8,309 bases of DNA from an uncultured Clostridium sp. GTDB lineage: Bacteria > Bacillota_A > Clostridia > Lachnospirales > Lachnospiraceae. Position 1 is the stretch's first letter, and the number at the start of each line of letters is the position of its first letter. Made by a program: the position numbers and the translations under genes. Where the stretch lies: the NCBI GenBank assembly GCA_900556965.1, contig USQV01000027.1:1-8309 (forward strand), in the 5' to 3' direction. A model generated the notes under the pieces. It was not told the origin of the DNA. It ran no database searches and saw only the letters and a program-made list of their open reading frames with translations. Shown here piece after piece: positions 6,479 to 8,309 of the stretch.

Positions 6479-6506
6479 GTGGTAATGTCGGGGATTTCCC
6501 TCCCAC
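6479..6506 (-). promoter_or_regulatory. L1-binding RNA motif before rplK (23S rRNA mimic)
   Basis: On the minus strand the order is GTGG, GA, GGG-(loop)-CCC, GACATTA, CCAC. It has the same architecture and nearly the same conserved bases as the site before rplA, and the same resemblance to the 23S rRNA L1 site. It ends 7 nt before the rplK Shine-Dalgarno. In E. coli L1 controls the L11-L1 operon from a site at this position, so repression of L11 synthesis by free L1 is the likely role. Confidence 0.84.
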
Positions 6507-6529
6507 GCGTGCATCTTCGCCTTATCGGA

Positions 6530-6600
6530 TACACGGCTGCCTAAGCTGCCGTATACAGTGTGCGAACGACCTTCTGCGGCTTACACAGCAAGCTGTGGGC
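6530..6600 (-). other. Two hairpins in the nusG-rplK gap, role unknown
   Basis: The 158-nt gap between nusG and rplK holds no gene and no convincing promoter. On the minus strand CACAGC and GCTGTG form a stem (within 6578-6600, extended by an outer GGC/GCC). TATACGGC pairs with GCCGTGTA (6530-6555; 8 bp with one G-U). Neither has a T tail, so they are not intrinsic terminators. They could be processing sites or part of the larger L1-regulated leader. Confidence 0.5.
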
Positions 6601-6614
6601 CTTTTCGGTCTCAT

Positions 6615-7130
6615 CTACATCTTTTTCACTTCAGAAAAATTCAGTTCTACCGGTGTTTCACGGCCGAACATTTCTACGTCGATTGTAAGGGACTGCTTCG
6701 TTTCGTTGACTGTTTTAACAACGCCTACAGTATCCTTCCATGCGCCGGCTGTAACCACGATGGTATCACCGACTGCAAAATCAACGATTACTCCGGTTGC
6801 TTTAAAGCCAAGATTTCTCATCTCATCTTCGCTGAGTGGTACCGGTTTGGATCCCGGTCCCACAAAGCCAGTCACGCCTCTCGTGTTTCTAACCACATAC
6901 CATGTATCATCGTTCATGATCATGTGGATCAGCACATAGCCGGGAAACATTTTGCGCTCGACCTGCTTCTGGGCGCCGTTCTTCAACTCGATAACTTCCT
7001 CCAGCGGAACGGAAACCTCTAAGATCTGATCCTGAAGTCCCCTGTTCTCGATCGTTTTTTCAATATCGACCTTGACCTTATTCTCATATCCGGAATACGT
7101 GTGTACTACATACCATTGTGCTTCTGACAT
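6615..7130 (-). CDS. nusG: Transcription termination/antitermination factor NusG
   Basis: This 171-residue protein has the NusG N-terminal (NGN) domain (about 5-105), with WYVVHTYSGYENKVK at the start, RKMFPGYVLIHM (about 58-69) and TRGVTGFVG (about 83-91). The C-terminal KOW domain (about 118-168, DFAVGDTIVVTAGAWKDTVG) follows. NusG binds the RNA polymerase clamp, modulates pausing and links polymerase to the ribosome through S10 or to Rho. The ATG sits after GAGGTG, and the gap to secE is only 15 nt, so the genes are co-transcribed. It is a standard-length copy with no accessory insertion, not a specialised paralogue such as LoaP or RfaH. Confidence 0.97.
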   Translation of the reverse strand: MSEAQWYVVHTYSGYENKVKVDIEKTIENRGLQDQILEVSVPLEEVIELKNGAQKQVERKMFPGYVLIHMIMNDDTWYVVRNTRGVTGFVGPGSKPVPLSEDEMRNLGFKATGVIVDFAVGDTIVVTAGAWKDTVGVVKTVNETKQSLTIDVEMFGRETPVELNFSEVKKM

Positions 7131-7145
7131 AGTTTCACCTCATCC

Positions 7146-7352
7146 TTACCCAATAATAATATTGAGACCATATTTAATGATCAGATCAAGGACTGCGATC
7201 GTGATTCCCATGAGGACTGTTACGATCATGACCACAACAGACTGCTTTCTGAGGGAATCCTTATCCGGCCAGATGATTTTGTTGAATTCAGCTTTTAAGC
7301 CTTTGATAAAGTCCTTTTTGGGGGCTTTCTCATTACTTACTGTTTCTCCCAT
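7146..7352 (-). CDS. secE: Preprotein translocase subunit SecE
   Basis: This small 68-residue protein is the one-helix form of SecE typical of Firmicutes. A cytoplasmic amphipathic region holds the family hallmark ELxKIxWP-like segment (AEFNKIIWPDKDSLRKQS, about 21-38). A single membrane helix follows (about 39-60, VVVMIVTVLMGITIAVLDLII). SecE clamps the SecY channel in the membrane. It lies between rpmG and nusG as in most bacteria. The Shine-Dalgarno (GAAGGA, with a rather long gap) is weaker than those of its neighbours. Confidence 0.96.
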   Translation of the reverse strand: MGETVSNEKAPKKDFIKGLKAEFNKIIWPDKDSLRKQSVVVMIVTVLMGITIAVLDLIIKYGLNIIIG

Positions 7353-7379
7353 AAATTCACGTCCTTCTGCAAAGCCGGA

Positions 7380-7529
7380 TTACTTAGTTTCTTTGTGCAT
7401 TGTGTGTCTCTTGCAGAATCTGCAATACTTCTTTGTTTCCATGCGGTCCGGATGAGTTTTCTTATCCTTCGTCATGTTGTAATTGCGCTGTTTGCATTCT
7501 GTACATGCCAGTGTAATCTTTGTGCGCAC
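7380..7529 (-). CDS. rpmG: 50S ribosomal protein L33 (zinc-ribbon form)
   Basis: Translating from a GTG at 7529 gives 49 residues beginning [17 protein letters not shown] and ending TMHKETK, the full length of L33. Two CxxC pairs (CTEC at 9-12 and CRFC at 36-39) show it is the zinc-binding C+ form, not the cysteine-free zinc-independent paralogue some Firmicutes induce on zinc starvation. L33 sits near the E site of the 50S subunit. The GTG is supported by GGAGGTGG just upstream and by the conserved N-terminus. It is the first gene after the operon promoter and precedes secE by 27 nt. Confidence 0.97.
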   Translation of the reverse strand: MRTKITLACTECKQRNYNMTKDKKTHPDRMETKKYCRFCKRHTMHKETK

Positions 7530-7534
7530 GACTT

Positions 7535-7542
7535 CCACCTCC
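7535..7542 (-). promoter_or_regulatory. Shine-Dalgarno that supports the GTG start of rpmG
   Basis: GGAGGTGG on the minus strand lies 5 nt before GTG 7529. There is no ATG at a suitable distance, so the GTG start is well supported. Confidence 0.88.
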
Positions 7543-7638
7543 GTTTAATTCTTTGTGTAAGGCGGCCTCTCCTTCATACTTTTGCTATCTATATTTTAAG
7601 CACAAAAAAAAGACCTATGTTCTTCCATTCGCCCGACC

Positions 7639-7667
7639 ATTTTAACACATAATATATATCACGTCAA
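7639..7667 (-). promoter_or_regulatory. Sigma-A-type promoter of rpmG-secE-nusG-rplK-rplA
   Basis: TTGACG (7662-7667, 5 of 6) and TAAAAT (7639-7644, 5 of 6) are separated by 17 nt, with an extended -10 TGT. Initiation near 7632 gives a leader of about 100 nt ahead of rpmG that includes a run of eight T on the minus strand (7604-7611) with no preceding stem. The rest of the 154-nt comF-rpmG gap is A/T-rich and holds no gene. I see no terminator for the upstream ComF gene in it. Confidence 0.88.
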
Positions 7668-7683
7668 GCGTTTCTTTTTTGTA

Positions 7684-8309
7684 TCAGCCGGTAATGCATA
7701 TCACGGCAAAAAATACCTTCTGTGCTCCTGCCTCCTTTAAACTCCGCGTACATGCCTCGATCGTGCTTCCGGTCGTATAGATATCATCCACCAGCAGGAT
7801 CCTTTGGGCATCTGCCGGAATCGGCCCGGCACGAAAGGCCCCGGAAAGATTTCGCAGACGGTCGGCGGCAGAAAGCTCCTTCTGCGGTCTGGTCTGCCTG
7901 TCACGCACAAGGATATCCGTGCGGACGGCGAGCTGCAATTCTTCTCCCAGCACGCGTGCGAAAAGCTCCGCCTGATTAAATCCTCTTTTTCTTCTCCGGC
8001 TCTTATGGATCGGAACCGGGACGATCACATCCACTCCCATCCGCCGTATCGCTTTTTTATACACATCCGCTATTGCTTTTCCGAAAAAATCGAGATATTC
8101 CCTTTTATTGTTGTATTTGATCCGGGCCATGATCCTTCTGCTGGTCTCATCATAATGCAGGAGTGCGATCCCATATTCAAATGAGTGGCTGTGTACCATA
8201 CAATCTCTGCAGTATTCCATGACTGCATCCGGGATCTCTTTTCCGCACCTTTTACATACCGGGGGCCTGACGGGCGAAAGCCGCAAAAGACAGGACGGGC
8301 AGATAAGCC
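7684..8309 (-). CDS. comF: ComF family phosphoribosyltransferase-like protein (5' end beyond window)
   Basis: The frame is open to the right edge and shows 207 residues, so the N-terminus is missing. A TTG at 8286 could look like a start, but the reading continues upstream with an ICPSC motif that belongs to the family zinc finger, so it is internal. Cys pairs CPSC, CKRC and CRDC form the N-terminal zinc-ribbon region. The core has VPVPIHKSRRRKRGFNQAELFA (about 96-117), TRPQKELSAADRLRN and the PRPP-binding loop ILLVDDIYTTGST (about 170-182), all intact. ComF proteins belong to the competence machinery that takes up single-stranded DNA, although many non-transformable bacteria also carry a copy. 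The specific role here is unknown. It lies upstream of the ribosomal operon in the same direction. Confidence 0.93.
   Translation of the reverse strand, partial: LICPSCLLRLSPVRPPVCKRCGKEIPDAVMEYCRDCMVHSHSFEYGIALLHYDETSRRIMARIKYNNKREYLDFFGKAIADVYKKAIRRMGVDVIVPVPIHKSRRRKRGFNQAELFARVLGEELQLAVRTDILVRDRQTRPQKELSAADRLRNLSGAFRAGPIPADAQRILLVDDIYTTGSTIEACTRSLKEAGAQKVFFAVICITG

Noticed and set aside
6457..6534. N-terminal extension of rplK to an upstream ATG at 6534
   Set aside because: The extension is Arg/Cys-rich and unlike L11, it overlaps the L1-binding motif, and a near-perfect Shine-Dalgarno sits directly before the conserved [10 protein letters not shown] start.
6507..6614. Separate promoter for rplK-rplA
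   Set aside because: No pair of -35 and -10 hexamers with acceptable match and 16-18 nt spacing was found.
6558..7022. Plus-strand frames opposite nusG
   Set aside because: Antisense of a conserved gene; Cys/His-rich composition with no coherent domain and no initiation signals.
7604..7640. Possible terminator or attenuator ending in T8 ahead of rpmG
   Set aside because: No stem with meaningful pairing precedes the T run on the minus strand.
8284..8286. TTG at 8286 as the start of the ComF-like gene
   Set aside because: The frame continues upstream with a CPSC pair that belongs to the ComF zinc-ribbon region, so the gene begins beyond the window.
1..8309. Mobile elements, CRISPR arrays, tRNA or rRNA genes
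   Set aside because: No transposase or integrase-like product, no spaced direct repeats and no tRNA cloverleaf was seen on either strand; the only repeated motifs are the two L1 sites and the 14-nt -10 region.

Overview
The window reads as a chromosomal segment of a low-to-moderate GC Firmicute, most likely a Lachnospiraceae-type Clostridium relative. The support is the protein-level feel of L7/L12, L10, L1 and L11, strong AGGAGG Shine-Dalgarno sites, sigma-A promoters with 17-nt spacers, and the rpmG-secE-nusG-rplK-rplA-rplJ-rplL order typical of Firmicutes. The family assignment is an inference without a database search. All recognised genes lie on the minus strand, so the biological reading direction is from high to low coordinates.

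Layout in transcription order: (1) 8309-7684, a ComF-type phosphoribosyltransferase gene, cut off at its 5' end by the window edge. (2) 7667-7639, a good promoter, then rpmG (L33, GTG start), secE, nusG, rplK (L11) and rplA (L1). Two short RNA motifs that copy the 23S rRNA binding site of L1 sit just before rplK and just before rplA, which predicts translational feedback by L1 on both genes. (3) 5241-5213, a second promoter, followed by an L10 leader with mutually exclusive terminator and antiterminator pairings, then rplJ (L10) and rplL (L7/L12). (4) 4050-3960, a strong intrinsic terminator closes the ribosomal operon. It is followed by a 22-bp inverted repeat and a small terminator-like hairpin facing the other way. 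(5) 3913-3885, a third promoter, then a three-gene surface-polysaccharide cassette: a GmhA-type sedoheptulose-7-phosphate isomerase, a 757-residue polytopic GT-C-like glycosyltransferase, and a second polytopic membrane protein that runs off the left edge.

How it works together: the ribosomal block makes stalk proteins (L11, L1, L10, L12), a 50S protein (L33), the translocon subunit SecE and the elongation factor NusG. Its dosage appears to be set by two RNA feedback loops, L1 on rplK/rplA and L10 on rplJ/rplL. The downstream cassette probably makes and transfers a heptose or other sugar onto a cell-surface glycan. rpoB-rpoC, which follow rplL in most Firmicutes, are not here.

Most of the window is conserved housekeeping DNA. 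The most interesting elements are the RNA control structures and the junction between the ribosomal operon and the glycan cassette. I see no mobile element, CRISPR array, tRNA or rRNA.
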